Part shown: positions 1 to 12,800 of the stretch, piece after piece
Position numbering within the stretch: the stretch's first letter is position 1
Layout: each line of letters opens with the position of its first letter
DNA from: Micractinium sp. NFX-FRZ
Taxonomy: Eukaryota; Chlorophyta; Trebouxiophyceae; Chlorellales; Chlorellaceae
Assembly (NCBI GenBank): GCA_029339195.1
Contig: JAPTJF010000111.1
Location: 1-64,000 of the forward strand
Length of the DNA: 64,000 bases
Direction: 5' to 3'
Notes under the pieces: model-generated
What the model was told of the DNA's origin: nothing
Databases searched by the model: none
The model's input: the letters and a program-made list of their open reading frames with translations, nothing else
Position numbers and translations under genes: made by a program

Positions 1-648
1 GGCCTTGGTTTCACTGAATCCAACCCCTCCTCCAAATCGTTTTCACAAATCCAACCCCCTGGGGGCCTTGGTTTCACAAATCCAACCCCATTTGGGCCTT
101 GGTTTCACTGAATCCAACCCCTCCCCCAAATCGTTTTCGCAAATCCAACCCCTTGGGGGCCTTGGTTTTGCAAATAAACCCCCTGGGGGCCTTGGTTTCA
201 CAAGTCCAACCCCATTGGGGCCTTGGTTTCACTGAATCCAACCCCTCCCCCTAATCGTTTTCACAAATCCAACCCCCTGGAGGCCTTGGTTTTACCGAAT
301 CGAACCCCATTGGGGCCTTGGTTTCACAAATCCAACCCCTCCCCCAAATGGTTTTCACAAATCCAACCCCATTGGGGCCTTGGTTTCACAAATCCAACCC
401 CCTGGGGGCCTTGATTTCACACAATCCAACCCCTCCCCTAAATCGTTTTTCACAAATTCACTCCCCTGGGGGCCTTGGTGTTACAAATCCAACCCCATTG
501 GGGCCTTGGTTTCACTGAATCCAACCCCTCCCCCAAATCGTTTTCACAAATCCACCCCCCTGGGGGCCTTGGTATCTCTGAATCCAACCACTCCCCCAAC
601 CCCCAGCACACCACTCCAACCCCCTGGGTGGCCTTGGTTTCACAAATC
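1..648. repeat. 31-bp minisatellite, higher-order three-unit array
   Basis: About 20 diverged copies of a 31-base unit built around CCTTGGTTTCAC, AATCCAACCCC and TTGGGG. Units of the CCTTGGTTTCACTGAATCC type alternate with units carrying AAATCGTTTTCACAAATCC, giving a higher-order period near 93-94 bases (for example equivalent positions at 3, 97 and 190). The array runs off the left edge, so its true length is unknown. The long open frames inside it follow from the 31-base period and are not genes. Confidence 0.9.
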
Positions 649-650
649 CT

Positions 651-811
651 CTGTAGCACTGCAGCAGGGTAGCGGTGCAGCCCCAGGGTGGGGAGCATTA
701 TGGCAGGTTGCGGCTGGCATCAGGCATGCTCTCCTGTAGCGCGCTACCATAGGGCAACAGTGCAGCCCCCTGCTGGGAAGCATGATGGCAGGCTGCGGCT
801 GGCAGCAGGCA
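651..811. repeat. Two-copy direct repeat of about 80 bases
   Basis: The segment at about 651-728 (CTGTAGCACTGCAG... GGCTGGCATCAGGCATG) is repeated, with changes, at about 734-811. Shared blocks include GTGCAGCCCC, GGAGCAT/GAAGCAT and ATGGCAGG(T/C)TGCGGCTGGCA. It borders the minisatellite and looks like further local tandem duplication. Confidence 0.7.
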
Positions 812-2319
812 TGGCCTTCCAGTAGTGGGCAAATCTAAGTTGAGTTGAATTCAAGCCGTCTTCAACTGGCACCTTGCTCGGCTGTGTGAACTCAAAGGGG
901 CTAATTTCTATTCTCCAGAATGGCAGAACCAGGTGCTTGCAGTGATTCCCTTCGACCCAGTTAGCCCCCGTGAGCATTTATCAAGCATGTTGGCACAAGA
1001 AAGCAGCTTCCCAGCACTTAGCACCCACTTCACTGGGGAGGGTGTGATAGGGTTCGTTCCCGTGCGCACCAAAACCACATGCTGCCTCGGACAGGGTCCG
1101 CACCTAGAAAGTTGGCGGTGCACCTGGTGGTTTTGCCTGACCTCGAAACACATTAAGCTGACCCCTCGGCCAAGCCGCCTGCCTCTGTTGAAAGCCATGA
1201 TGTGCATGCAACCCGGAGGGCGTGGCACCAAGTATTTGCACCTGCTCACCAAACCCTTACGCTTGCTCACGATGACTCGACCTCCGCACCGAAAGAATAG
1301 GCTTGCTCACGTGAATAGTGTTGAACCAGCAGGGCTGACCTCACACCCATTTGCGTGCTCACAGTGCGTGTAGGGGTGAACACATTGGAGGCAACCTGCC
1401 CATGATACACGCGCACCAGCGCACTCAAGAAGTCATCCGCCTCGTAATGTAAGGTTCATTCTAACCGTGCCTGGCAGTTGATGACCCGACTTCCCTCATG
1501 TGGCGCTGCTCTACTTGGTTTTGGCGCGCCCACTTTACTCCTTGCTAAACTGTCATGTGTGAGCAAGTAAGGAGGGCAGGTGGGTAGGGCATGGTCGCAT
1601 AGTGCATGGCGCAACAAGGGACCCGAGTTCCTGCATGTGCAGCCTCCTTCATTTGTTGGACCGCCCATTTTACTACTTGCATGAGAGTCTTGCGTGCACA
1701 AGTAAGAGAGCATAGTATGGCATGTTCGCACCAGGCCTGGAGCTGGCAGTCGGCTTGGCTGCCTGGACCCAACATCCCTCACGTGCATCCCTCTTTCTTT
1801 GTTGGCGTGCTTGCCTTACAACTTGCAGGATTGGCTTGGGCGCACCAACTAGGGGAGAGAAGGTGCCCCAACTTCCGCATCGATGTATTGCTCTCACGAG
1901 AACCTCTGTATGTGGGCTGCAATGTGTTGCAGATGCAGCACGCCACCATCGTCACTTAATACACGGGGCCAGAGTTGGACTTCCCGCCTCCGCCTGAGCG
2001 TTCGTTGTCCTTGACCTTAGCGCTTCCCGGGCGTGTCTCTTGCTGTTTTCTTGCCTTTCGTTCGCCCTTGTTGTTTCCCTTGCCCTTTCCTTGCTTGTCC
2101 CTTGCATTTGCTGTGCCGTAATCGGTTCCAGTGCCTTTCCCATGCCCTTCCATTGCGTTTCCGTTGCCTTTCCTTTGCCTCAATCGTTTCCCTTTCATTT
2201 CCCTTGCCCTGCATCTGCCTCTCCCTTGCCTTTCCCTTTCTTTGCGCCCAGACCTTGCAAGCATAGAGACAGCATTAAGCGAAGGTAACATGACATAGGG
2301 TGCAAAGCTAGTCTGCCCC
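812..2319. other. Intergenic, no gene recognised
   Basis: This stretch lies between the left repeats and the 3' end of the NO synthase gene. Apart from the three-copy repeat at 1495-1870 and a low-complexity tract at about 2030-2240 (runs of CCTTGC, CCCTTGCC and TTTCCTTTGCC), I see nothing. The open frames through the 2030-2240 tract come from its composition. The start of this region may include the 3' untranslated part of the minus-strand gene ending at 2320. Confidence 0.6.
1495..1870. repeat. Three diverged tandem copies of about 140 bases
   Basis: Copies begin near 1495, 1631 and 1776. Each starts with CCTCATGTG/CCTGCATGTG/CCTCACGTG-like sequence, continues through a pyrimidine-rich block ending TTGTTGG or TTGGTTTTGG, then has a GCCCA or TGCC block followed by ACTTGC or CCTTGC. 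Spacing is about 136 and 145 bases. No coding frame is conserved across the copies. Confidence 0.55.
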
Positions 2320-3847
2320 TCAGCTGGCCGCTGCGGCCCCCGTGGCCTCCACCCGGGCCGCCTCTGCCTGCGCCGCCTGCGCCGCGTCGCGGGCGGTGTA
2401 GCATTGCGTGGCAACGACTTTGATGACAGCCAACAGCCGCGTCCATGCCTGCTTTTCCGTGGTGGAGAACTTTGCCGGAAGCAGTGATTCGACAAACAGC
2501 GCGATGGCGCCCAGGACAATGTCGTCTGCATACAGTCGAAACAGGGGGAAGTGCATGATGGGAGCTGGATAGCTACGTAATGAAAGGCCGAACCAAGGCT
2601 GATGTGCATGCACACTTACCGTTCCCACTGGCTGTATGTTCCATGGTTTCGAAATACTCGGCCCGGAGCGACATCTGCTTCGGGACAAATGGCTCGATGC
2701 ACTGCCCAAACCCCTCGGTATTGACCACACTCACAATGCACCAGCTCGACCCCGTAGCGGTAGTGCCGCTCAATGACATCAGTGAGGTAGCTGCGAGGTA
2801 TGTGCGGGAGAAACGGAGGAGAGGTAGGGGTGACAAACCGTATTGGGTGGGGGAGAGGGAGGGAGGGGGCTGAGACATGCCATGGTGGCACATGCAAGAG
2901 GCGTGCAAAGACACATGTATCAAATAGTCAGCTTTGCAGTTGGGCTCTCCACACACAACCTCATGGCACACCACCAGGTACCCCTCTAACCACCAATACG
3001 GCACCCTCCTCCTGCCCATTGGCTTCTACTCCAATGTCGTGCCGCCCGCTGGTCACAAAATGTTCCCCGGCACACTTCTAACCCGCCAACGGCTCACCGC
3101 ACGAGCGTGTCTGTGTGCTGAAGCAGCGAGATGACCTCCCCAATGGACATGGCCACGGTTTTGCCGTGCTTGCGCAGCTCTGCGTCCACCGGCTTGCCAT
3201 CAGAACCCTTGAAAGGGAAGAAGTCGAGAGTGGCGGGGTAGCTGGAGACATGAAACAGGGGATATGAGGGCAGAGGAGCGGCGCACAAGGTAAGAGAGAT
3301 GCATGGCTGAAGCTGGGCAACAGCAGCAGCAACACGGCAAAATGTTAGGGTGAATTGCCGTGTGAGATCAATGCGGAACTATAGCTCCAAGTCAGCATGT
3401 GGGCCCGGCATGCATAGGAGCAGTAGCAACAACATCAAAGGCAACGGCATGAGCGCGGTCTCACAGGTCGAAGAGCGCCAGGAACAGGCTACGCCCAAAC
3501 TCCTCGACTGCCTCATCCGAGTTGGCGGGCTTGGACTCGCCTGCAGGGCACAAATGTGGGAGCACATAGTGGGGAGCTAGGTGGGTGGGATCCAAGGCTG
3601 CTTGACACCCAAGTATGTCAGACGCCAAAGGTTAGCGCCGCCGCCCGCAACCCAGAACCCATGCCGCGCCCTGCTTGCCTGCCACAAGCGCCCAGCTGGC
3701 CCGAACGAGCGCAAGGTCCTCGGGCGACACGCCCAGGCCCTGCAGCATATTGTTGCCGCTGGAGGGATCGGCGGAGCCTGGGGCCGCTGAGGAGACGGTG
3801 TGTGCGGGGCGGATGCCGCCACCTCGCCCGCGCAACAGGTTGGCGAC
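2320..3847 (-). other. C-terminal globin domain of the NOS fusion
   Basis: Six exons from 3847 to 2320. The A helix is in [18 protein letters not shown], the B helix in [14 protein letters not shown], then [20 protein letters not shown] with a distal-type His in the KHGKTV context. The proximal-type His is in [10 protein letters not shown], and the H helix is in [19 protein letters not shown]. Both haem-pocket histidines are present, so haem binding is likely. The tail after the H helix is Ala-rich. Globins can oxidise NO to nitrate or sense O2/NO; which applies here is inference. The donor after RYGVEL (2742) is the least certain junction. Confidence 0.85.
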
Positions 3848-6800
3848 CTGGAGGGCCAATGTGGAAACCGGGGGAGCAAAAGGAGGGTGAGATATTGGGC
3901 AGAAACCACAAAAGGTTTGGCTGACCAAAGCATCGCCACCCCGGGCACTTGCTGTTCCAAGCTACGTGAATGCATGCTCTTAGCGTACCGGAGCACTTCA
4001 TTAGTTTCAATGTTGACTTTTTCAATGGTTGCGCAACCCACTTGCCTGCGGCTTGCCCAACGCCACTGCGATCTGCACGGGCGTCATCCCCAGGGCATTC
4101 TGCAGGTTGGGGTTGGCACCGCCGTCTAGCAGCGCCTCTGCCAGTGCCTCATTGCCCAGCGCGACAGCCACGTGCAGAGGCGCAATCTGCGGGCGGGCGG
4201 GGGGAAGGGGGGGGGGTCAGGACGTGTGGACAGGCTCAACCCAGCTCTGGTGTCCATGGACCAAAACAGCAAGCAGTGAACCACCCCATCTTCTTTCAAG
4301 GACATTGCGGCAGCTATGTTGTGCCCCTTAATGCCGCACATCCAGTCCTCCACCCAACGCACAGCTCCTCCCCCTCCCAGTTCTCAAGGCCCCCAAACCT
4401 CCGTTCCTCGTTTGGGGGCAAAATAGCCGATCTCAAAACCTGAAAATGCAAGGCACAACCCTCACTTGAAAGTAGTCTTGCTGGTTGGCATCCGCGCTCT
4501 CAGCCAGCAGCCGGGTCGTCTCCACCACATCGTCCTCCATCACCGCCGCGTGCACCGGGTAGAAAGATGCGTGCAGCTTGCTGGCGCGCTGGGCGCCCGC
4601 TGCCGCCAGTGCAGCGGCCGCCGCCTCCTGCCCCGCCGCCGCCGCCTCGGCCAGCGGGGTCAGCCCAAACTTGTTGGTCGTGTTCAGGCCCGCCCTGCGC
4701 TCAACCAATGCTGCTACCAGGTCAACCCGGCCCCCGCGCGCCGCATGGTGCAGCAGCGTGGACGCCGTCTCGTCGGCTGCGGCGCACGGTGAACAACAGG
4801 GGGAGGGCTTGCATGGTGAGAGAAGTGCAACAGGCGCAGCAGGAGGGTGAGGAAGCTTTGTAGGTGGGGCAACAAGGAGAACAGGCAGGCAATTGGTAAC
4901 AGGAATGGGAGGCAGCAAGCTGAAGATTGGAGGTGGGCTGCAACAGGCGCCATGGCGTCTACCCAGCTAGCCTAAATCCATGCAGCCCACCTGTGTCTAC
5001 ATGCAGGCCGCCATCCAGGCGTGCCAACACTGCTGCCAGCTCAGCGGTGGCCAGCGTCTTGACCGCAACCTGGTCCTGCGCCGCCTTGGCGGCCGCCGCA
5101 TGGTTGTTGACTGTGATGCCAAAGACATCTTCGTGGTACCTACAGGAGGCAGGGCACAGGAAGAATGGAGGGCGCGTGGGCAGCGTGGGAGGGAAGACAG
5201 GCGCCAAAATGCAGAAGGCAGCCTGGGCGGTGGGGTAACCAGGGTAGGCCCACAGACGTGCCGGCAATGGCCAGGCTGCAGAGAGCAGCTGTCATCTTCA
5301 ATTGGTCCCTGTACAGTCCACCCCTGTCCTGGCGTGTACTGCCCGGGTTATACTGACCCGGCTGAAACTGTAACGCCATGCCCGTCGACGGGCCCCACCC
5401 ACCTGCCCTCCTGCGCCATTCGGTCGATCACACCTTTGCCCGCCACCTTGGACAGTGCAGCGTTGACCTGTGACAGGGGTGCGGGGCAGCAGGCGTGTGC
5501 ATGGGCGGGCACGGGTCATTGATGCCAAAAGCAGAAACTCACAGCTGCCGCCATACCATGCCCACTGCCGCCACCTGCCTACTGCCGCCCCAGCCCACCC
5601 TGCTCCATGTCCATCACATAAGGACAACTCTCCCGCTCACCTCCTGCGCCATGTTGCTGCTGCCGCATATGTACACGTGGCAGCGCGGGTGCTTCAACAT
5701 TGGCCCCAGGAGCTCGCCTGACCGGCCAACCACGTCCTTCAGGAGGCAGAGAAGCGGTAGGGGAGCAACTCGGGAGCGCTTATGCACCGTTGCCACTAAT
5801 GCAGCTGAAGCAGCTGCCTGCCAGCCTGCTTGCCCATGCTCACACCAGACGGCTGTGCTAGTGCTTTTGGAGCAAGTCAACATGCCTTCTAATGCAGACA
5901 TGATGACAGTCCAGCCGTCCAGCCAGCCAGCAGCCAGACAGACAGACACTCAATCAGACACACACCGCCAGCTTCCCATCACACCTGCACATACGCCTTC
6001 TTCACGCCCGGCTCCCGGCTCAGCGCCGTCAGCAGCTTGCTGAGGCTGCCCGTCTCCACCATTTGCTCCAGCGTGTCCCGGAAGATAAAGTCGCCAGCCT
6101 TGGAGCGGCACCCAAACACGAGCACCGCGGGGCCCAGCTTCTGGCCCTGCTGCAACCGCAGCGTGCGCTCCTCCCAGAAGCCCTGCGCAGAGGCGGAGGA
6201 GGGGGCGGGGCGGCGGGGTGGTGAGCGGGGGAAAGAGCCGCGCGGGACACCGCAGGCGCCGAGCGTGATGCAAGACGCTGCCCTGGGAACGGGGCGGCGC
6301 CTGCTGCAACAACTCACTCCTTGGTTTGCCCCGCACAATGCAATCAGGTCCTGCTGGCTTGAACGCCAGCGAGTGCAGTACAATCACAAGAAACTTGGTG
6401 CGTATACTAAATCTCACCCGGAAGGGCGCCAGGCCGGTGCCCGCCGCCACCATGACCACAGGCGCCTCCAAGTTGAGCGGCTGGCGGAAGGCCGGCTGGC
6501 TGGTGAGCTTGAAGCGCACACGGTCGCCCGCCTTGAGGCCGGTGATGAACTTGCTGCAGAACCCGTGGCGCTCCGCACCTGCACAAGCGGCAGCAAGGAG
6601 TGGAGAGGTCAGGAGGCAGTATGGGAGCAGCGATCTGGTGCCTGCTGGACTTCTCACAGCATTGCTCCCTCTCTGCTCCTCAGCAACATGCCCATGTGTC
6701 AGACCCCAGCACGGGTGAAGTAGCTTGCCAGAACGGAGCGATGGCAGAGCAGTCCCGGGTGAGCAGGCCACCCTTTGGGAAACAGCCACCTGAGAGAAGA

Positions 6801-9800
6801 CGGAAAGCAGCATTTCTGTATGTTGGCTGATGAGATCTTACCCGAAGGCAGCTTGTAGGTCAGCAGGCCGACAGTTACGGCCACCTCATCAGGAGTGACA
6901 GCACTAGAGGACGAGATACTGCAGATTGGGAGGGACAAATGGCATGGTGTGTTGCCTTGACAGAACAGTAATCAAAAACATGAGGACACTGCAGCGGGAG
7001 GGTGGGCACGCCGGCTGGACGCATGGTCGGTGAGCAGGGAGGAACGCCGCTGATAAGCAGGCGGGTGCGAAACAGAGAGGCAGGCGAAGGCATCAACATG
7101 CGTTTCCATCACCAGAGGCGGAGGCGACCACCGGCCGCTTTCAGAATTATCGGTTGGCAATGGCTGCTGGCACCCTAGGGGCAGGTTCACCGACGGGCCC
7201 TTACCTGTAGTAGCGAGGCTTGAGCACCGGCGCCAGTTGGAAGAACATGGACAGCGGCACGCGCAGCAGCAGCGAGGGGAACAAGCTGAACAACTCGCCC
7301 CAGCAGGGCTGCACGCAAGTGGGCGGCATGGCAGCTGATGTGGTTTGTAGGGGGTGGCAAGGCAGTTCAGACGGCATGGGAGGGCCCAGTCCGGACGCGG
7401 TGTTGGCCTGTGCCTTAGAGACAATGCATTGGAGATGGTGGCTACTGCCGGAGGCCTTGCCACCCCGTTTGCCCTCTTCCCCCTCGCTTCCCATTGAGCA
7501 TTCCAACTGCTGCCCCACCCACCATGACGGAGGCGGCCCAGGCCTGGTAGGCTGCATAGTCGCTGGCGATGCGTGCCAGCTCAGCGTCCTCTGGGGCGCA
7601 CCCCGACAGCGCGGCGATGGCCGCAAACGAGATGCCTTCACTCAGCCCCACGTGGCGTGCGAGCACGGTGCGGAAGGAGTTGGGCAGCGGGAAGCGGTCG
7701 CCCGCACCCAGCACCGCGTCCTCCTCACCGTCCTCATCCTGCAAAGGCGGGGGGTCGAGAGTCACAGAGTTAGGTGCGGGTGCTGACATGCAGCGGTGTG
7801 AGGCAGCGCCGCCGCCCTAAATGCTTACGGCCACACGCTGCCTTTGCCTGCCTCCCTAGCAGGCAACCATGCTGCCCCTCGGGAGTCGCACCTCCACGAT
7901 GCTCTGCAGCAAGAACATCTCATCCAGGTCGGCAATGCCCAGCTGCTGCGAGAAGCGCTCCACAAGATCTGCAGGGTTCTGCCCCCAGATGCAGATCTCG
8001 TCGCCGGCATAGTAGTTGCCGCATGAAACCTGCAGGGGCAACGGAGAAGATAGGGGTCAGCCCGCAACGGTTGCTGGAAACATAAGTGGCTGTGTTGCTG
8101 GTGGCGCATGCGCACGCAACCCTTGTGGGAGAGGGGCAGTGTCAGGAACGGAAGCGAGGGGTGGCCCCCCGGGCGAGCGGCGCGAGGGTCACACAGGATG
8201 GTGCGGCAGCGTGAGGCATTGGCAGAGGCAGGGCGGGTGCATAGACAGGTGCAACGCCTCGCAGTTCACAGCCCCCCTGCCCATGCCCTGCCCCCGCTCA
8301 CCGAGCTGATGTCAAGGCGCACAAACTTGGTGGAAGCGCCGTCCTTGGGCCCGGGCAGCACCTCTCGTGCCTCCAGCACCGTGCCCCAGTGGCACCGCTT
8401 CTCGCGTGCCGCCTTTAGGCCCTCCCCAGCAATGCGCACGAGGGTGTAGACGGGCACAAAGGGCGGCGGCTGCGGGGAGGAAGAGGGCAGGGGAGAGGGA
8501 GGTGGGGAGGGTACAAGGGAACCGCGAGCACCAGCAGGGAGGTGGGGAGGGGAGCAGAAGAACAGCAAGCACTCGCCATGCGCAGCGCGAACCGATTTGC
8601 CACGCACCATCCACCCACCATGCACACATCCTGCACACACCTTGCTCCCGTCGCTCATTGGCAGCTTGTTGACCAGCTCCCCCTGCTGGCCCTCATCCAT
8701 CCAGCCTGGAAAAGTGCGGCAGAATCGACATGTGAATGCAGCGGCGGCAGAATCGACAGGTGAAGGCAGCGGCGGCAGCATGCTGCAGACGCGGCCCCTG
8801 CCATGTCCCCTTCTGTGCCCCACCTTCACTCTTATCGCTGTCTCACTCACCTTTTGCCACGCAGACCTCGCCCAGGCGCTTCACCCACGACCACACCGTC
8901 ATCTCCTCGCCTGCCAGCGCATCAGCCTTGCCCACCGGCAGCAGCGACGTGCCGCCCACCGACAGCAGCAGGCTGTAGATGAGGTCGGCGGCCGCGCAGA
9001 AGCGGGGGTAGCAAGAGGAGCCGAAGCCCAGCACAGCCACTGGCTTGCCTGCAAGCGAGGGAAGCTCAGAGTGGGGGGGGGGGGGGGGGGTTGCAGGCCG
9101 GTGGGTCACAATGCGGGAAGTTGGAGGGGCACGCCTGTGCACGGCATCGCCGCACCCCGGCCGGCACGCCTGCACTGCACGCCGTATCTCCGCCGCTGCC
9201 CTGCACCCACCAGCAAAGCACTCTGTGACGTCCTCGCTGCCGCCCTGCAGCCAGGCCACGAACTTGGCGGCGGAGCCGGGGGGCGCGCCCGGGCCGTAGG
9301 TGGAGGTGAGCACGACCACCAGCGCAGAGTCGTCAATGGTTGCCGACCACGAGTCGGACTCAAACTCCTCGCAGTTCTGCACAGTGACAGCCAGCTGCCC
9401 CCGCAGCGCCGCAGCCACCGCATGCGCAAAAGCCTCTGCAGGGAGGGCAGGAAGAGCGGAGGCAGCAGGTGGAGGGCAGGGCTTGCCGGGTGGGGTGCCA
9501 GGCGGGGAGGCAGCGGGCACGCCAGCCACCTAGGCAGCGGTGTGCAGGCTGTGTCTCCCAAACACCCTGTCCAATCCCTAAGGCCGTACCACCCGGTCTT
9601 TCATCACCCCAAGCCACAGAAATACCTCGCCCCTTCTGACCTGTGTTGCCCGTCACGCTTGCATAAATCAGCACTGCCTTGGTCAGCGCGACAGGTGCAC
9701 CAAGCAGCCCAGCCGTGGCCTCCTCCCCGGAGCGGCGCGGCATGGCGGCCGAGCTGCTGTCGCCCGACAGGCGCGCCAGCTGCGAGGCAGCGCTGCAGCC

Positions 9801-12800
9801 CAGAGGCTCGTCAGGGTGGTCGCGCTCCCAGCGGTCCACAAAGGCCTTCCAGAAGGGGCCGTACCAGTAGCCCTGCGGTCCGGACGGGAAGGGCCCACGG
9901 ATGGCGTGGCTCTTTGGGCAGCTGCAGCAGCGGTGTTTGCGGTGCGCCGCCGTGCTGTTGCAGGTATTGACGGGAACACACATGCCCTGAACGCGCTTGG
10001 CACACCCTCACATAATTGGCATGTCTGCCGAAACCTCCTCTCTGGTTGACAGCCTCCACCCCACCCTGCCCTGCCAGGTCCTCACCGGCTTGATCGTGTA
10101 CTCAATCATCTTGTTCAGCTGCAGGTAGCACTTGGTGGCTGTGGGGGCCATCGGCTGCAGCGGGGCAAAGGGCGCATGGCCAGAAAGAGGCAAAGCAAGT
10201 CAAGCCACGCCGCCTCCCCAGCTGCAGCCCTGGCCTGCCTTGCATTCTCCCAGTGCTCAGCCCACGCCCCCGAATGGCCAGTCCTCTTCAGCCCTGTCTC
10301 TCCCGGTGCTGTCCCGCGCTCACAGTGATGATCCACTTCCAGCTGCGGCGGTTTGGCAAGGAGGCAGGAGGGCAAGGAGGCGGGGAGGTGGGTGAAAGGG
10401 CACAGTAGGTGTAGAGTGGGGCACAGGCAAGAAGGAAGGGGGGCAAGAAGCGCAGGCGGCAGGGGGTGAGAGAGCGAGGGAGGGAAGAGGTGGTGCAATG
10501 GCCATGGGCACTGCTGGCGAGTGGGCGCAGGCAGTTTGTTTGCGACAAGTACAGGCTGCTCATGAAGGGGTTGCTGTCGGCCCCCCGCCTCACCGCTGCC
10601 CAGCTGGACTGCCTGCTGGCCAATGAGCGCACCCTGCCCGCCCACGTCACCACCGATGTGAAGGGGTGGCTTGCCGCCTGGGAGAAGCAGGTGCTGGGCC
10701 TCCGTGAGCGCCTGGCGCACATGGGCAGCAGTGACCGCCCTCGCTCGGCTGCCAACCCGCAGTAGCTGTCATGCTGAGCACGGTACACCCTTCTCTGGCC
10801 CAGTCACTGCCCACGAAGCAGCTCTCACTCACTTTCCGGGGGAGTAGCCGCGCCGCAACAGCTCCCGGTTGTACCTGTAATGGGGTGGACACAAGGGCGG
10901 GGCAAAACTGTTGGCTGGCATTGACGCAGCCAGCCTGCGCAGCCTGCAAGCACGGGGTAAGCATGGGTAAACACCCCTGGGCCCCGCCACGCCCGCCAGC
11001 CCCAACACCGAGCCACTCACCATTTGTAAAACTGCTGCATGAGGCTGGTATGGTCCACCATGCCTGCGGGCGGGGGGGGGGGCAGTGCCGGGTGGGAGGC
11101 AGTTGGCAGCAACTGAGCCACTGCCGGCGGCGTTTTCCCTCTAGCCCGCCCTTCTGCATTGCTCGCTTGCATGCCCAGCGTGCACGCCATAACCCCTCCC
11201 CGCCTTCTCAGCCCCCGCCCACACGCACCCATGCCAGCCTCCCGGAAGCTGTGCAGCACGGCCATATCAACCTCCACAATTGCTCGGTCACGCCACAGGC
11301 TCGTCTCCGCCTTGGTGTCCAAACCCAGCGCACGCGCCACAGGCTTGATCATGTTCAGCCTGCAGCAGACGGCCGGAACAGTAATGGGAGCAAGGTGGGG
11401 ACGCGGCTGGTTCGCCGGCGGGAGGCGGGCAGGAGGGGAAGGCAGCGCAGCAGTGGGCAAGCGGGCGGGCGGGTGCCCAAGCGGGCAGGCAGGCAGGCGG
11501 GCGGGCAGGCAATGAGCGGGGCGGGCAGGCAGCTCCCTGCATCCCGCCCAGCCAGCTGGCCAGCCAGCCGCACCGGTGCTCCTCCGTGATGTTCCTGCAG
11601 GTCAGCGCCAAGAAGGATGGGCACCACCGTCAAGCTAGTGTGTGCCTGAGCCCTATTGCCACCCCTGCCCTGGCCCGACCCCGATCCGCATGCACTAGCA
11701 GGCTGCTGATCATCATCGCCTCTCACTCACACAACAAGATGCATCCTGCATTCACCAACCTAGTTATTCTCGCACCCACGACAAGGCTCCCAGCATTGGC
11801 TGAGAAGTGAAGGCAAGGGCATGTGCCGTGCCATCCACCTACCTGACGATCTCAGTGTCGGCGTACCACCCATTGAAGGGGCAGGCGGTGTAGGTGAGGC
11901 CGCCCACACTGAGCTCCAGGCAGGACACAGCGGGCACAGCGTACCTGCAGGCAGGGGCAGGAGGCGCCGGCGCGGGTGGGCGGGACGGGGCGGGGGCGCT
12001 GATATTGACCAACACATGAGCTGGCCTGCTGGCGTAGGCATGACGGGGATACTCTGGCGCTGAGCCAGTGGGCAGTGCCACGTGGTTCGACAAGCATTGC
12101 TGAGCTGCATGGCTGGAAGCCTGTGCCTGTGCCATCGCTACGCTGCCCTGCCATCCGCTGCTGCACGCTCAGCTGCAGCAAACCCCCAGCCAGCTCACCA
12201 CTGCAGGCCCAGAGCGGAGATGGCCTCGTTGTCGGGGTGGCGGATGGGCACGATGATGACGTACTGCTCTGGCAGCGTGAACATCTGTGGCAAAAGAAAA
12301 CAGGGCGGCGGAAAGATGGACAGGAGGCACTTGGAGCAGACGGGCACTGGGACAAGCGATGACAGCGACTGCAGCAGGGCCGCTGCTGTGTGCCCCCTGT
12401 ACTGCTCCCCCCGCGCCCTCACTCCACCCTGCCCCCATTTTTGCACCTCTGGCTGCTGATCGGGGTGCGCCTGCAGCAGCACGGGTAGCAGCGTGAAGCG
12501 CGGGTCGGCGCTGGCCGGGGGCGTCCAGCCAAAGCGCTGCGTGCACAGCTCCGTGAATTCGGCCTCTGCCGGGTCGCCCACCACGCTGCCGTCTGGCTGC
12601 TTGAAGCCGGCATAGCTGCACAGCAGAGTGGGTACAGCCAGGGAGGGCAGCGAGGCATGTGAGGTGGGCAGCCCGCAAGCAGGCCGCAAAACTGGTGGGC
12701 AAGCCATCGAGCGCCAACGCCTGCCTGCCCGCCTGCACACATGTGTGCATCCCTGCCTGCATGAACGCCTACCTGCATCCCGGCCAACCTGCCAGCATCC

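Noticed and set aside
1..648. The left array as a telomere or as a Pro/Phe-rich repeat protein gene
   Set aside because: The unit is not TTTAGGG-like, and a 31-base period cycles through all frames, so open frames are expected without coding.
2033..2288. Plus-strand open frames at 2033-2288
   Set aside because: They arise from a CCTTGCC/TTTCC low-complexity tract; products are Phe/Pro/Leu-rich without domain or splice support.
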